DNA from: Mucilaginibacter sp. OK268
Lineage (GTDB): Bacteria; Bacteroidota; Bacteroidia; Sphingobacteriales; Sphingobacteriaceae
Length of the DNA stretch: 64,000 bases
Direction: 5' to 3'
Assembly (NCBI RefSeq): GCF_900103125.1
Contig: NZ_FNJV01000003.1
Coordinates: 372,001 to 436,000, forward strand
The notes below the pieces were generated by a model that was not told the origin of the DNA, made no database searches, and worked only from the letters and a program-made list of their open reading frames with translations. A program made the translations under genes and the position numbers. Below, one piece after another: positions 53,008-61,308 of this stretch; position 1 is the stretch's first letter; each line of letters begins with the position of its first letter.

Positions 53008-53752
53008 GGTTTCTCAGAAGTTTGGTTGGATACAGAAATACTTTATAATAATACAAAATCCCCCCGATACAAACCAATTGAATTACCGATAAACCAAAGC
53101 TAAAGAAGTAGTCGGGCTTAATAAATTCAACCAGCAGCCTGAATAGCAGGTAGCTCACCATAAATAATTTAAAACGGGCGCCATCGGCAAAGGAGTGTTT
53201 TTGTTCAATCATCCGCAGTACTATCCAAAGCAGCAACCAAAAAATGATCTCGTATAAATTAGTCGGATGCCTGCGGATGCCGTCACCAAAGTTAATAGCC
53301 CAGGGCAGATTGGAAGCGATGCCATAGGTGCCATCTTCCAGTCCGGCCAGGAAACAGCCGATACGCCCGATGATCATGGCCAATATAAGCGGATACACCA
53401 TCATATCGCCGGAGGATACGCTTACACCTATCTGTTTTTTGGTCAACTCTACCCCTATCAATCCGCCCAGCATACCGCCAACAATGGTTTTGTTGCCCAT
53501 AAAATAGATCAATCCAAAGTGCGACAATAACGTGGGGTTCTCCAATACACCCACCACATGCGAGCCGATAAAAGCCCCGAAAGCCGCGCCTATAAATATC
53601 AGCAGCCGGTTATGATCGCTGATCTGATCGACCGTGTGGCGGCGCAGATAAACATAATACCGGTAACCCAGAAAATAGCTCAGGGTTTCGCACACAAAAT
53701 GTACGGGGATGGACGACGAATGACCTATGGGAATGTTTACAGGGAAGTGCAA
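53000..53752 (-). CDS. Lgt-like membrane protein, divergent paralogue of prolipoprotein diacylglyceryl transferase
   Basis: 250 residues from a TTG start; seven or so hydrophobic helices. The Lgt signature is present but altered. The conserved GRxGNFxxGE loop reads GRIGCFLAGLEDG (Asn146 of E. coli Lgt becomes Cys, Glu151 becomes Leu). The FHGG area reads GGMLGGLIG (His103 becomes Leu). The HPTNLYE block and the C-terminal R-x3-E pair (FRLLVEFIKPD) are kept. By-eye alignment to the E. coli enzyme suggests the usual diacylglyceryl transfer is lost or changed. It heads the four-gene operon with the radical SAM gene. Confidence 0.8.
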   Translation of the reverse strand: MHFPVNIPIGHSSSIPVHFVCETLSYFLGYRYYVYLRRHTVDQISDHNRLLIFIGAAFGAFIGSHVVGVLENPTLLSHFGLIYFMGNKTIVGGMLGGLIGVELTKKQIGVSVSSGDMMVYPLILAMIIGRIGCFLAGLEDGTYGIASNLPWAINFGDGIRRHPTNLYEIIFWLLLWIVLRMIEQKHSFADGARFKLFMVSYLLFRLLVEFIKPDYFFSFGLSVIQLVCIGGILYYYKVFLYPTKLLRNHA

Positions 53753-54057
53753 GATGTGTAAATGTTATAGCAAGAGCAATGTACCAATTCATGGTATCAT
53801 TTTAAAGCGCTCACGGATTTTATTGTCCTGAAACGATTCACCCCGGCAAGCGCGCTTAAACTTATCACTTCATGTCATTGCGAGCGCAGCGTGGCAATCT
53901 CATCACAAGTAGAGGTCCACGAAGAGATTGCTTCGTCGTTCCTCCTCGCAATGACATGGAGAGGAAACATGCAGATCGGGTGAGTCTTCTGCACCATTTT
54001 AAAACTCCCTCAAAAAATACCCCCATCCTTTGTATATTGTGGCCTTAAAATCCCTAC
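53753..54057. other. Gene-free 305-bp region with repeat, upstream of the M1 peptidase
   Basis: Apart from the repeat at 53874-53986, 53753-53870 shows nothing clear, and 53987-54057 should hold the peptidase promoter, for which CCTTTG and TATATTG are only weak matches. Confidence 0.5.
53874..53986. repeat. GTCATTGCGAGG palindromic element, copy 7, with CAGATCGGGTGAGTC tail
   Basis: GTCATTGCGAGCGCAGCGTG on the left and TTCGTCGTTCCTCCTCGCAA with TGAC on the right. The tail GGAGAGGAA, then CAGATCGGGTGAGTC at 53972-53986, is shared with copy 4. Confidence 0.75.
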
Positions 54058-56049
54058 ATGAAATTAAAATTTACCGGCTTTGCCTTATTGGCCCTGTTTG
54101 CTGTTTCGGCACAGGCCCAGCAAAGAAAGATCAACCCTAACGATACCACTTCCAACTATAACCCTGCCGACGCATTTTCGCCGCAGTTTTATACCGATAA
54201 GGGTAATGATTTTCATTCGGCCAATGGCAATCCAGGTCCACGGTACTGGCAAAACCGGGCTAACTATACCCTGAACGTTAAATTGGATACCGTGGCCAAA
54301 ACTATCGGCGGTACCGAAACTATCGATTATATCAATAACAGTCCGGATGCTTTACCATTCCTGTGGTTGCAGCTGGATCAGAACACCTATAAAAAAGATG
54401 CGCGCTCCAACTTTGTAACCGGCTTTGCACCCAAACCGGCCGACCATACCGATGGCTACCAGATTGAATCGGTTACCATAGAAGAAGCCGGTGTAAGCAA
54501 AGAAGTAAAATACGTGATCACCGATACGCGCATGCAAATCCGCCTGCCAAAAGCCGTACTACCTAACAAGGGTAGTATCCGCATCAAGATCAAATACCAT
54601 TATACCATACCCGGCGCTTTTGGCGGTCGTACCGATTATACCGATACCAAAAACGGTAAGATCTTTGAAATTGCCCAGTGGTTCCCGCGCATGTGTGTTT
54701 ATGACGACAGCCGCGGCTGGGATACCCTGCCATTTTTGGGCAGCGGCGAATTTTACCTGGATTATGGAGATATCGACTACAGCGTAAACGTTCCCTGGGA
54801 TATGATCGTAGCCGGTTCCGGCGAGTTACAGAACCCTAAAGAAGTATTGACCGCCAAACAAACAGCGCGACTGGAAGCCGCCCGCAACAGCGACAAAACC
54901 ATCATGATCCGCGACCTGGCCGAGGTGAACGATCCGGCAAGTCGACCGGTGCAAAAGGGTACGCTTACCTGGCATTTTAAAATGCTCAACACCCGCGATG
55001 TGGCCTTTGGCGCATCCAAAGCTTTTATTTGGGATGCCGCAAGGGTGAACCTGCCCGAGGGTAAAAAATCGCTGGCAATGTCTGTTTACCCTGCCGAAAG
55101 CTATGGTAACGATGCCTGGGGTCGCGCAACCGAATATCTTAAAAAATCGATCGAATATTTTTCAGAGAAATGGTTTGTGTACCCTTACCCTGTAGCTGTT
55201 AACGAAGCCGGTATTGCCGGTGGTATGGAATACCCGGGTATTGTGTTTGATGGTATTACCGACAAAGGCGCCGTACTGTACTGGGTAACCGCGCACGAGA
55301 TAGGTCATAACTGGTTCCCGATGATCGTAGGATCTGACGAGCGCCGTTTTGGTTGGATGGACGAAGGCCTGAACACCTTTATTGATATCTACGCATCTGA
55401 CGCCTTTAACAAAGGTGAATTTGCACCAAAACGTGACAGTGAATATGCCGAAAAAGGCGGTAACCCGGCCGATGAGATCATCCCGTTTATCACCGCTCCT
55501 GGCTCGCCCAGCATCATGACCGCGGCTGATGGCCTTGCCGAAAAGTACCGTCACCCCCTCACCTATTTTAAACCGGCTTTCGGACTGGTGTTGCTGCGCG
55601 AGCAGATCCTGGGGAAAGATAAGTTTGATTACGCTTTCCGCAATTACATCCACCAATGGGCCTACAAACATCCGCAGCCTGATGATTTTTTCCGTTCTAT
55701 AGAAAACGGTGCGGGCGAAGACCTGAGCTGGTTTTGGAAAGGCTGGTTCTACAACAACTGGACACTCGACCTGGCCTTGATTGATGCCAAACAAGTAAAT
55801 AACAAGAACGACAAAGGTGTGAGCATCACCCTAGTGAACAAAGAAAAACTGCCGATGCCATTCACCATCGAAGTAAAATATAAAGACGGCAGCAAAAAAC
55901 GCACTTACTTACCGGTTGAAACATGGCTGCAAAACAAACAGATCACCCTTACCCTACCCGGCACCCAGGATGCCGAAAGCGTAACCGTCGATCCGGATAA
56001 CGCGCTGCCCGATTTGAATAGAAGTAACAATACGTTGAAGGTGAAGTAG
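54058..56049 (+). CDS. M1 family zinc aminopeptidase, secreted
   Basis: 663 residues. A signal peptide ends SAQAQ (about 21). The gluzincin motif is [16 protein letters not shown] (His413 and His417), and the third ligand lies in [14 protein letters not shown] (Glu436). The exopeptidase substrate-binding block is [13 protein letters not shown], instead of the canonical GAMEN. The C-terminal part (about 590-663) is a small beta domain. It removes N-terminal residues from peptides, probably in the periplasm or outside. It stands alone between repeats. Confidence 0.95.
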   Translation: MKLKFTGFALLALFAVSAQAQQRKINPNDTTSNYNPADAFSPQFYTDKGNDFHSANGNPGPRYWQNRANYTLNVKLDTVAKTIGGTETIDYINNSPDALPFLWLQLDQNTYKKDARSNFVTGFAPKPADHTDGYQIESVTIEEAGVSKEVKYVITDTRMQIRLPKAVLPNKGSIRIKIKYHYTIPGAFGGRTDYTDTKNGKIFEIAQWFPRMCVYDDSRGWDTLPFLGSGEFYLDYGDIDYSVNVPWDMIVAGSGELQNPKEVLTAKQTARLEAARNSDKTIMIRDLAEVNDPASRPVQKGTLTWHFKMLNTRDVAFGASKAFIWDAARVNLPEGKKSLAMSVYPAESYGNDAWGRATEYLKKSIEYFSEKWFVYPYPVAVNEAGIAGGMEYPGIVFDGITDKGAVLYWVTAHEIGHNWFPMIVGSDERRFGWMDEGLNTFIDIYASDAFNKGEFAPKRDSEYAEKGGNPADEIIPFITAPGSPSIMTAADGLAEKYRHPLTYFKPAFGLVLLREQILGKDKFDYAFRNYIHQWAYKHPQPDDFFRSIENGAGEDLSWFWKGWFYNNWTLDLALIDAKQVNNKNDKGVSITLVNKEKLPMPFTIEVKYKDGSKKRTYLPVETWLQNKQITLTLPGTQDAESVTVDPDNALPDLNRSNNTLKVK

Positions 56050-56101
56050 TGAGTAGTCAGTTTGGAGTGGTAAGTGATAAGTTTTAAATATTAAACTCGT
56101 T

Positions 56102-56135
56102 GTCATCTCGAACGAGGCACGAGGAGAGATCTTTT
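56102..56135. repeat. GTCATCTCGAACGAGG short element, copy 1
   Basis: GTCATCTCGAACGAGGCACG, then AGGAGAGATCT, is repeated in the same orientation at 57486-57517. Resembles a half-unit of the larger palindromic families. Confidence 0.6.
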
Positions 56136-56179
56136 ATGTGGGATAAGCACATAAGCCAGATATCATAGCAATACCAATC

Positions 56180-56650
56180 ATGATTACAGAGATAGAACAA
56201 GAAACATCTGACATAACCTGGTTCTTCACCAACGGGAATGAAATTGGCTTTGTAGCATCAGGGGGTGGTAAATTACCCAATTCTATTTCCATTAAATCAA
56301 TTGATGAAATAGAGTTATTAGCTCATTATTTTGAGGCTTTACCACCAATAACTAATGTTATAGTAAGTCCGGAAGTCAAAAATTTCATTACACCCGGCAC
56401 AAACAGGAATGAATATATCTCCTACTTTTCTGAAATGTCAAAGAAGGGACTTTTCACTTTCGATAAAGCAGTTATGAATAGATTTTCAGACACCAATTAT
56501 CATTTAGTTACCCAACCAACAGCTCCTTTAAACATCCATAATCTGCCAACGGAAATACTAAATCTATTAACCCAAACAAGCCTAACAGGTGATATTGAGA
56601 AACATTTAGACGTAGCCAACTTCAATGAGGGACATAACCAACGATATTAA
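56180..56650 (+). CDS. Orphan hypothetical protein A of AT-rich cluster
   Basis: 156 residues, soluble, acidic. No signal or membrane helix. It reads MITEIEQETSDITWFFTNGN and has a regular alpha/beta pattern reminiscent of small immunity-type proteins, but I recognise no family. Lower G+C than surrounding genes. The next gene starts inside its final codons (26-bp overlap), so the two are probably translated together. Confidence 0.6.
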   Translation: MITEIEQETSDITWFFTNGNEIGFVASGGGKLPNSISIKSIDEIELLAHYFEALPPITNVIVSPEVKNFITPGTNRNEYISYFSEMSKKGLFTFDKAVMNRFSDTNYHLVTQPTAPLNIHNLPTEILNLLTQTSLTGDIEKHLDVANFNEGHNQRY

Positions 56651-57020
56651 AAAAGCGATCGAAACGAATGTTCTTTGGAGCATTGATCAATTTTACCTGT
56701 TCTTAGAAGTTGCCGAAGAAAATAATTTCGGCATTTCTTACTGGGATGATGAGATAAACTGGGCTACCTTATTATCTGATGATGTTATGATAGGATACGT
56801 ATATCTAAAATTTCCATTCGCATTATTATCAAAAGAACACCAGGGTAACCTAAAAAATGTTCTTAACAAATTCAAGTATCTTGTTTCTGTATTTGTTACC
56901 GATCTGACATCAAACGAGCTCCTTATTAACGACGATCCAATTTTAGTTGAAAGATTTGGGTATCTGGAATATAACCAACCAGTGTCCGCATCAGATATAT
57001 GGTTTTGTACAATTACTTAG
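56625..57020 (+). CDS. Orphan hypothetical protein B of AT-rich cluster
   Basis: 131 residues, soluble, acidic; about MRDITNDIKKAIETNVLWSI to SDIWFCTIT. Overlaps the end of protein A by 26 bp. No family is recognised. Aromatic-rich short helices and strands, as in many immunity or adaptor proteins. Presumably part of the same message as A and C. Confidence 0.58.
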   Translation: MRDITNDIKKAIETNVLWSIDQFYLFLEVAEENNFGISYWDDEINWATLLSDDVMIGYVYLKFPFALLSKEHQGNLKNVLNKFKYLVSVFVTDLTSNELLINDDPILVERFGYLEYNQPVSASDIWFCTIT

Positions 57021-57066
57021 ACAGGCACTTGCAATACGAGGCAACAAGCAGAACAGGCATAAAATC

Positions 57067-57450
57067 ATGAGAATTCTTCTAACAAATTGGATTAATGTTT
57101 TAGGCGTATTTTTGGTTGTACTTGCATTATCTTTTGTATTGACTTTAACTGATACTAACTTATCCTATAATATATTTCAATCTGTAATTGCAGCCTTGTT
57201 CTTAGTTTGTGGTTTTGGGATGATGTTTTGGGCGCTGTTTATAGTTTCGTTAGTTATTTTAGACCTAATCATCATCATTCCAAATAGAAACAATCTTAAA
57301 ACGAGGCTAATAATAGAATGGCTTATTATAAGTAGCCCCTGCACTTACCTGACAATTAAATATCATGAATGGATGTTTGTAGCTGCTATTATAGCTTTCT
57401 TTATAACACAATTATTGCGGGAAAAACGCATAAAAAAACTAAGTAAATAA
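57067..57450 (+). CDS. Orphan membrane protein C of AT-rich cluster
   Basis: 127 residues from ATG 57067 (an upstream frame extension overlaps protein B and is unlikely). Three to four hydrophobic helices, such as VLGVFLVVLALSFVLTLT and ALFIVSLVILDLIIIIP, then a basic tail ending REKRIKKLSK. No family recognised. Confidence 0.6.
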   Translation: MRILLTNWINVLGVFLVVLALSFVLTLTDTNLSYNIFQSVIAALFLVCGFGMMFWALFIVSLVILDLIIIIPNRNNLKTRLIIEWLIISSPCTYLTIKYHEWMFVAAIIAFFITQLLREKRIKKLSK

Positions 57451-57485
57451 TGTGCGTTGTATAAAGAATGAAAATAATCTCCACT

Positions 57486-57517
57486 GTCATCTCGAACGAG
57501 GTACGAGGAGAGATCTT
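57486..57517. repeat. GTCATCTCGAACGAGG short element, copy 2
   Basis: GTCATCTCGAACGAGGTACG, then AGGAGAGATCT. With copy 1 it brackets proteins A to C as direct repeats. Confidence 0.6.
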
Positions 57518-57620
57518 ATACGAGAGATAAACTAACCCGGTAATCGGCTCACCTGCATTCATTCTTCCTATCGGCTTTTATACGTGAGATATGTTAATTT
57601 TACCTAGTACCCATTATAAA

Positions 57621-58166
57621 ATGCTAAAGAAAAGTGTATTCTGTTTCATTGTATTTCTTACCTCATGCCAATTTGCAGAGAAAGAAAAATATTTAATTTC
57701 TGCCAATTCCCTTGGTAACAAATACATCTTTAGCAATCTAAAAAATGGAATGCCCAGGCAATACGATGAAAAGGGTTACAGAATTTATTCGATCCCGGAA
57801 TCTGGTATATTGATCACGCAGTTTAAAGAAACATACGGTATAATTAACAAAACATTCTTCTATAAATCTAAAGATGGGAAACTGATTGAAATTAAAGGCA
57901 TCCCCTTTCAGGATGATAAAACATCCTTAAATCACAATAAGATCTATGCTTTTTATGGGAAGGACATGACTATCAACTTTCCAAAATTCAAAGATACTAT
58001 AGGTATACAGATCATTACCATTTGTAAGCCTCAGGATTTTAATAGTCTGAATGAAGAACCATTTATGAAAGAAATAATAGCCACTCATATCACGGCAGAA
58101 GACTTTACATATAAAAAGTTGATTGAAATGAGGGCTAAGTGTAATATAAATCAGCGAGCAAAATAA
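57621..58166 (+). CDS. Orphan lipoprotein D of AT-rich cluster
   Basis: 181 residues from ATG 57621, which places a lipobox signal first (MLKKSVFCFIVFLTSC, Cys at 16). An ATG at 57591 lies upstream and gives a poorer signal. The mature part is a low-complexity alpha/beta protein with no recognised motif. It would be exported and anchored to a membrane. Codon composition is AT-rich like the preceding three genes. Confidence 0.62.
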   Translation: MLKKSVFCFIVFLTSCQFAEKEKYLISANSLGNKYIFSNLKNGMPRQYDEKGYRIYSIPESGILITQFKETYGIINKTFFYKSKDGKLIEIKGIPFQDDKTSLNHNKIYAFYGKDMTINFPKFKDTIGIQIITICKPQDFNSLNEEPFMKEIIATHITAEDFTYKKLIEMRAKCNINQRAK

Positions 58167-58193
58167 GAGGGCTATCGTAGTATCGCCTCCCAA

Positions 58194-58283
58194 CCGGTTC
58201 AAGCGTTCACGCTTACAGTTATCAAAAGTAAGCGTGGACGCTTACCTAAAACAATATCCAGGCGTGGACGCCTGAATAGGCGG
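58194..58283 (-). repeat. Triple-hairpin GCGTCCACGC element, copy 2 (inverted)
   Basis: Reverse complement of 12397-12489 with substitutions mostly in loops. Its palindromes are GTAAGCGTGAACGCTTG, TAAGCGTCCACGCTTA and CAGGCGTCCACGCCTG. It separates lipoprotein D and the convergent XRE gene. Confidence 0.8.
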
Positions 58284-58307
58284 TCTTTGCCAGGCACGTT
58301 TTAAGCT

Positions 58308-58757
58308 TTACTTCCAAACTTTATAAATAATAATTGCGTAAATGACGCAGCCGGCAAACACCATATTTAACGTTTCAAATAAGGTTTCGGGAAATGTGGG
58401 CGATTGGATGACATAAGCCGAAAAAGACAAGACGATCACCACGAGCGAACTCACGCTTAATATCCATTTTCTTGGCAGATTTGGTTTGACGGGGACGGTA
58501 TCGATTGATTCAGAAACCAGTGCATGTTGAGACTCGTGGCTTAAGTCCAGATTGATATGCTCAGCAAGTCGGCGCCAGGTGTACAATCGGGGTAACACTT
58601 CAGCATTCTCAATGCGCTGAAGTGAGCGCAGGCTGATACCGGCGAGCCCGGACAGTTCCTTTTGGGTCAGTGATTTTTTCAGCCGCCCGTGCCTTACCAT
58701 CATGGCCGTTTGCCCGGGCGTCAAAGAGGATATTTCGGTTATGACATTCAACGACAT
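58308..58757 (-). CDS. XRE-type regulator with two transmembrane helices
   Basis: 149 residues. The N-terminal HTH (LTQKELSGLAGISLRSLQRIEN) is followed by a helical linker and two C-terminal membrane helices (ILSVSSLVVIVLSFSAYV and LNMVFAGCVIYAIIIYKV). This small membrane-anchored regulator is divergent from the CPBP-like gene with only 63 bp between starts, the usual layout for such pairs, so it probably regulates that gene. Its own upstream region has a CGACATTTaGG/CGACATTTcAGG tandem, a possible binding site. Confidence 0.85.
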   Translation of the reverse strand: MSLNVITEISSLTPGQTAMMVRHGRLKKSLTQKELSGLAGISLRSLQRIENAEVLPRLYTWRRLAEHINLDLSHESQHALVSESIDTVPVKPNLPRKWILSVSSLVVIVLSFSAYVIQSPTFPETLFETLNMVFAGCVIYAIIIYKVWK

Positions 58758-58820
58758 TTAGGCGACATTTCAGGCGGTTGTTTTTATTCGGAAAACGAAG
58801 ATAGTAATTTAGCTGCCACA

Positions 58821-59600
58821 ATGAAAAACTGGTTCCTCACTTATCCCAATATGTCACGCCTCATCCTCGCTGCGTTTCTGATAGCTGCCGCACTTATCGG
58901 CAGCGGATTTATTCATATACCTTTTGTACCCGTTGGCATGGTGCTGGTCATACTGGTGACCTGGTTAATGCTGCGCAGCGAGGGGAGAGATTTGAGTGTC
59001 TTAGGCTTTGATCTGAAAGGCCGTCACCTCGTGTTAATACCTGTTGGCTTGTTATTAGGTATAACTTCGTACTTATTATCGTTCTACGTCGGAGCGCTGG
59101 TGCGAGGCGACCATATCAGGGTTAGCCAAACAATTGACGGCACCATGTTGTTAAAAGAGTTTTGGCGGGTTTTGCCGACTGCGGTAGTTCAAGATTTTAT
59201 TATTGTGGGTTACTGTTATGTTAAGTTTATCCAACTGACTAATAAACTAATCGCCACTGTTGCGTTCGGGCTCTTTTTTATTTACCTCCACGATGTGTGG
59301 GGCAGCAATATCGCTAATGACCTTTTTTATGCTTCTGGTTTATTCGTGGGGTATTTGATGTTCTCCACTGCGCTCTTGCGTTCGGGTAGCATTTGGCTGG
59401 TGATCGGTTTGCATTGGGGCAACAACTTTGCAAATTCTAATCTATTCACCTTCACGCATACCCCAACATCCTGGCTCTCTCTCAGTGGGCAACAGCACAA
59501 CCCGACGGTGTGGCAGGTCATTGGCTTGTTTATAGCACTCAATATTGGCGTCGTCAGTGTGATTGCAATTACCAAACTAATATGGCGACCCCAAAATTGA
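58821..59600 (+). CDS. CPBP-like membrane protein lacking the EExxxR protease motif
   Basis: 259 residues from ATG 58821; a longer frame overlaps the divergent gene. About eight transmembrane helices. In the region expected to hold the CPBP catalytic motifs, FIYLH and GLHWGNNF (HxxxN) are present, but the first motif EExxxR is replaced by VVQDFIIVGYCY. So it looks like an Abi/CPBP relative without the glutamate pair and may not be a protease. The divergent XRE membrane regulator suggests a shared response. Confidence in family is moderate. Confidence 0.65.
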   Translation: MKNWFLTYPNMSRLILAAFLIAAALIGSGFIHIPFVPVGMVLVILVTWLMLRSEGRDLSVLGFDLKGRHLVLIPVGLLLGITSYLLSFYVGALVRGDHIRVSQTIDGTMLLKEFWRVLPTAVVQDFIIVGYCYVKFIQLTNKLIATVAFGLFFIYLHDVWGSNIANDLFYASGLFVGYLMFSTALLRSGSIWLVIGLHWGNNFANSNLFTFTHTPTSWLSLSGQQHNPTVWQVIGLFIALNIGVVSVIAITKLIWRPQN

Positions 59601-59703
59601 TTTTCATTATAAATATGTAAACGCTAAATCTCAATGGCGTTAAAATAGTTTACAAGATATCATACCTTCATATCGATTTCAAACCACCACGTCTTCGTCA
59701 AAA

Positions 59704-59976
59704 TTTTCGTATATTGTATAAAACAACAGCCCGGTTCTCCAATCAACGAGAACTGGGCTGTTTAGTTAAGGATAAAAAGGGCTCAAAAACAGGCCATTTA
59801 TCATTCAGTTATTTGACAATCAATCATTTAATACTTTTTAAAGTTTTAAAAACACGTTAAAACCGTGTTAAAATTTGTTAAAAAGTGTTAAAATAGATGG
59901 TTTTGGATGAATTTTAAGCCGTTTTTAGATCGTTTTTGAGTCGAAAAGTGTTAAAATTGGAGGTTTAAAAAGGTTT
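59704..59976 (-). repeat. 273-bp non-coding repeat, copy B (inverted)
   Basis: Reverse complement homologous to 11113-11385. The identical 36-bp core is at 59859-59894. The hairpin (59726-59761) has a 14-bp stem with one G-T pair; its loop and inner stem differ from copy A while pairing is kept. The tail TTTTCGTATATTGT (59704-59717) mirrors the copy A end. Confidence 0.8.
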
Positions 59977-60092
59977 CTTCAGATGAAATATTTTTAAGCA
60001 GTTCAGATTTTTAAAAATTAGTTTTAAAAACGGCAAACTCATTAATTTGTCAATCTTATCCCTCACATGAACCTATTCATAATCTAAAACTT

Positions 60093-60100
60093 TATCTTTG
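60093..60100 (+). promoter_or_regulatory. TAnnTTTG box directly before mqnC
   Basis: TATCTTTG ends four bases before the ATG at 60105, suggesting a leaderless message. Confidence 0.5.
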
Positions 60101-60104
60101 TTAA

Positions 60105-61229
60105 ATGAACACAGCCGATCTGTTGCAACGCGCTTTGCGGTTTGAATTTTTAACCCAGGACGAAGGGGTTTACCTGTATAATAATGCCTCTACTGCCGAT
60201 CTGATGTATACCGCCAACGAACTGCGTAAAAAACAGGTTCCGCATGGCAAGGTTACCTGGCAGATTGACCGTAATGTGAATACCACCAATGTTTGTATAG
60301 CCAATTGCAAGTTCTGTAACTTTTTCCGCAGGCCCGGCCATGAGGATAGCTACATCACTGATATTGAGACTTATAAAAAGAAGATCGAGGAAACTTTCCG
60401 CTATGGCGGTGATCAATTGCTGCTGCAGGGCGGTCATCACCCCGATCTGGGTCTTCAGTTTTACACCGACTTGTTCAGGGAGCTTAAACAGCTGTATCCT
60501 AAGCTAAAGCTGCATTCATTAGGTCCGCCGGAGATTGCTCACGTAGCCAAACTGGAAGGTATGGCCCATATTGACGTACTGAGAGCTATGAAAGAAGCTG
60601 GTCTGGATTCATTGCCAGGAGCTGGTGCCGAGATCCTGAATGACCGTGTACGTCGACTGATATCAAAAGGTAAATGTGGCGGTAAAGAGTGGCTGGACGT
60701 AATGCGTGCGGCTCACCAGCTTAATCTGCCTACATCCGCTACCATGATGTTTGGGCATATTGAAACTATAGAAGAACGCTTTGAGCATCTGGTTTGGATC
60801 CGCGAGGTACAAGCCGAAAAACCGGAAGGTGCCCATGGCTTCGTAGCCTTTATCCCCTGGCCTTTCCAGGACGATGGCACTCTGTTGCGTAAAGTACGGG
60901 GCATCACCAATAACGTAACCGGCGACGAATATATCCGCATGATAGCGCTGAGCCGTATTATGCTGCCGAATGTCAAGAATATACAGGCCTCGTGGCTTAC
61001 CGTAGGTAAACAGGTGGCACAAATCTGTTTACATGCCGGCGCTAATGACTTTGGATCTATCATGATCGAAGAAAATGTGGTATCTGCCGCTGGTGCACCA
61101 CACCGGTTTACCGCCAAAGGCATCCAGGATTCGATCAAAGAAGCTGGTTTTGAGCCACAACTACGTACACAAAAATACGATTGGCGCGACGTTCCCGCCG
61201 AAATTGAAGAACAGGTTATAAACTATTAG
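60105..61229 (+). CDS. mqnC: Cyclic dehypoxanthinyl futalosine synthase (menaquinone, futalosine route)
   Basis: 374 residues. Radical SAM cluster Cys65-x3-Cys69-x2-Cys72 in VCIANCKFCNFFRRPGHEDS, then GGDQLLLQGGHHPDLGL and the C-terminal block common to MqnC/CofH relatives (IMIEENVVSAAGAPHRFTA). The enzyme cyclises dehypoxanthine futalosine in the menaquinone pathway used by many Bacteroidota. The close relative MqnE is the main alternative; the HHPDLG block favours MqnC. Transcribed from its own near-start promoter. Confidence 0.93.
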   Translation: MNTADLLQRALRFEFLTQDEGVYLYNNASTADLMYTANELRKKQVPHGKVTWQIDRNVNTTNVCIANCKFCNFFRRPGHEDSYITDIETYKKKIEETFRYGGDQLLLQGGHHPDLGLQFYTDLFRELKQLYPKLKLHSLGPPEIAHVAKLEGMAHIDVLRAMKEAGLDSLPGAGAEILNDRVRRLISKGKCGGKEWLDVMRAAHQLNLPTSATMMFGHIETIEERFEHLVWIREVQAEKPEGAHGFVAFIPWPFQDDGTLLRKVRGITNNVTGDEYIRMIALSRIMLPNVKNIQASWLTVGKQVAQICLHAGANDFGSIMIEENVVSAAGAPHRFTAKGIQDSIKEAGFEPQLRTQKYDWRDVPAEIEEQVINY

Positions 61230-61308
61230 TGGGCAGTTTTCAGTAAGCAGGAGGCAGTCATAAACTTCAAAACTGCAAACTGTAAACCGCCAACTGCAAA
61301 CTGAACAA
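61230..61308. repeat. CTGCAAACTG word-type palindromic spacer (mqnC-scpB)
   Basis: GGGCAGTTTTCAGTAAGCAG on the left and inverted AACTGCAAACTGTAAACCG, then CAACTGCAAACTG, on the right. Third copy of the word family seen in the his operon. Confidence 0.65.

Larger units (their letters stand above)
59601..60104. other. Gene-free 504-bp region dominated by the 273-bp repeat
   Basis: 59601-59703 shows nothing clear. 59704-59976 is repeat copy B. 59977-60104 is AT-rich and ends in the mqnC promoter TATCTTTG. Confidence 0.7.

Noticed and set aside
55162..55794. 210-residue minus-strand frame opposite the M1 peptidase
   Set aside because: It mirrors the HExxH region of a well-supported gene; the peptide has no signature.
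56180..58166. Prophage or integrated element
   Set aside because: No integrase, phage structural gene or attachment duplication beyond the short repeats was seen.
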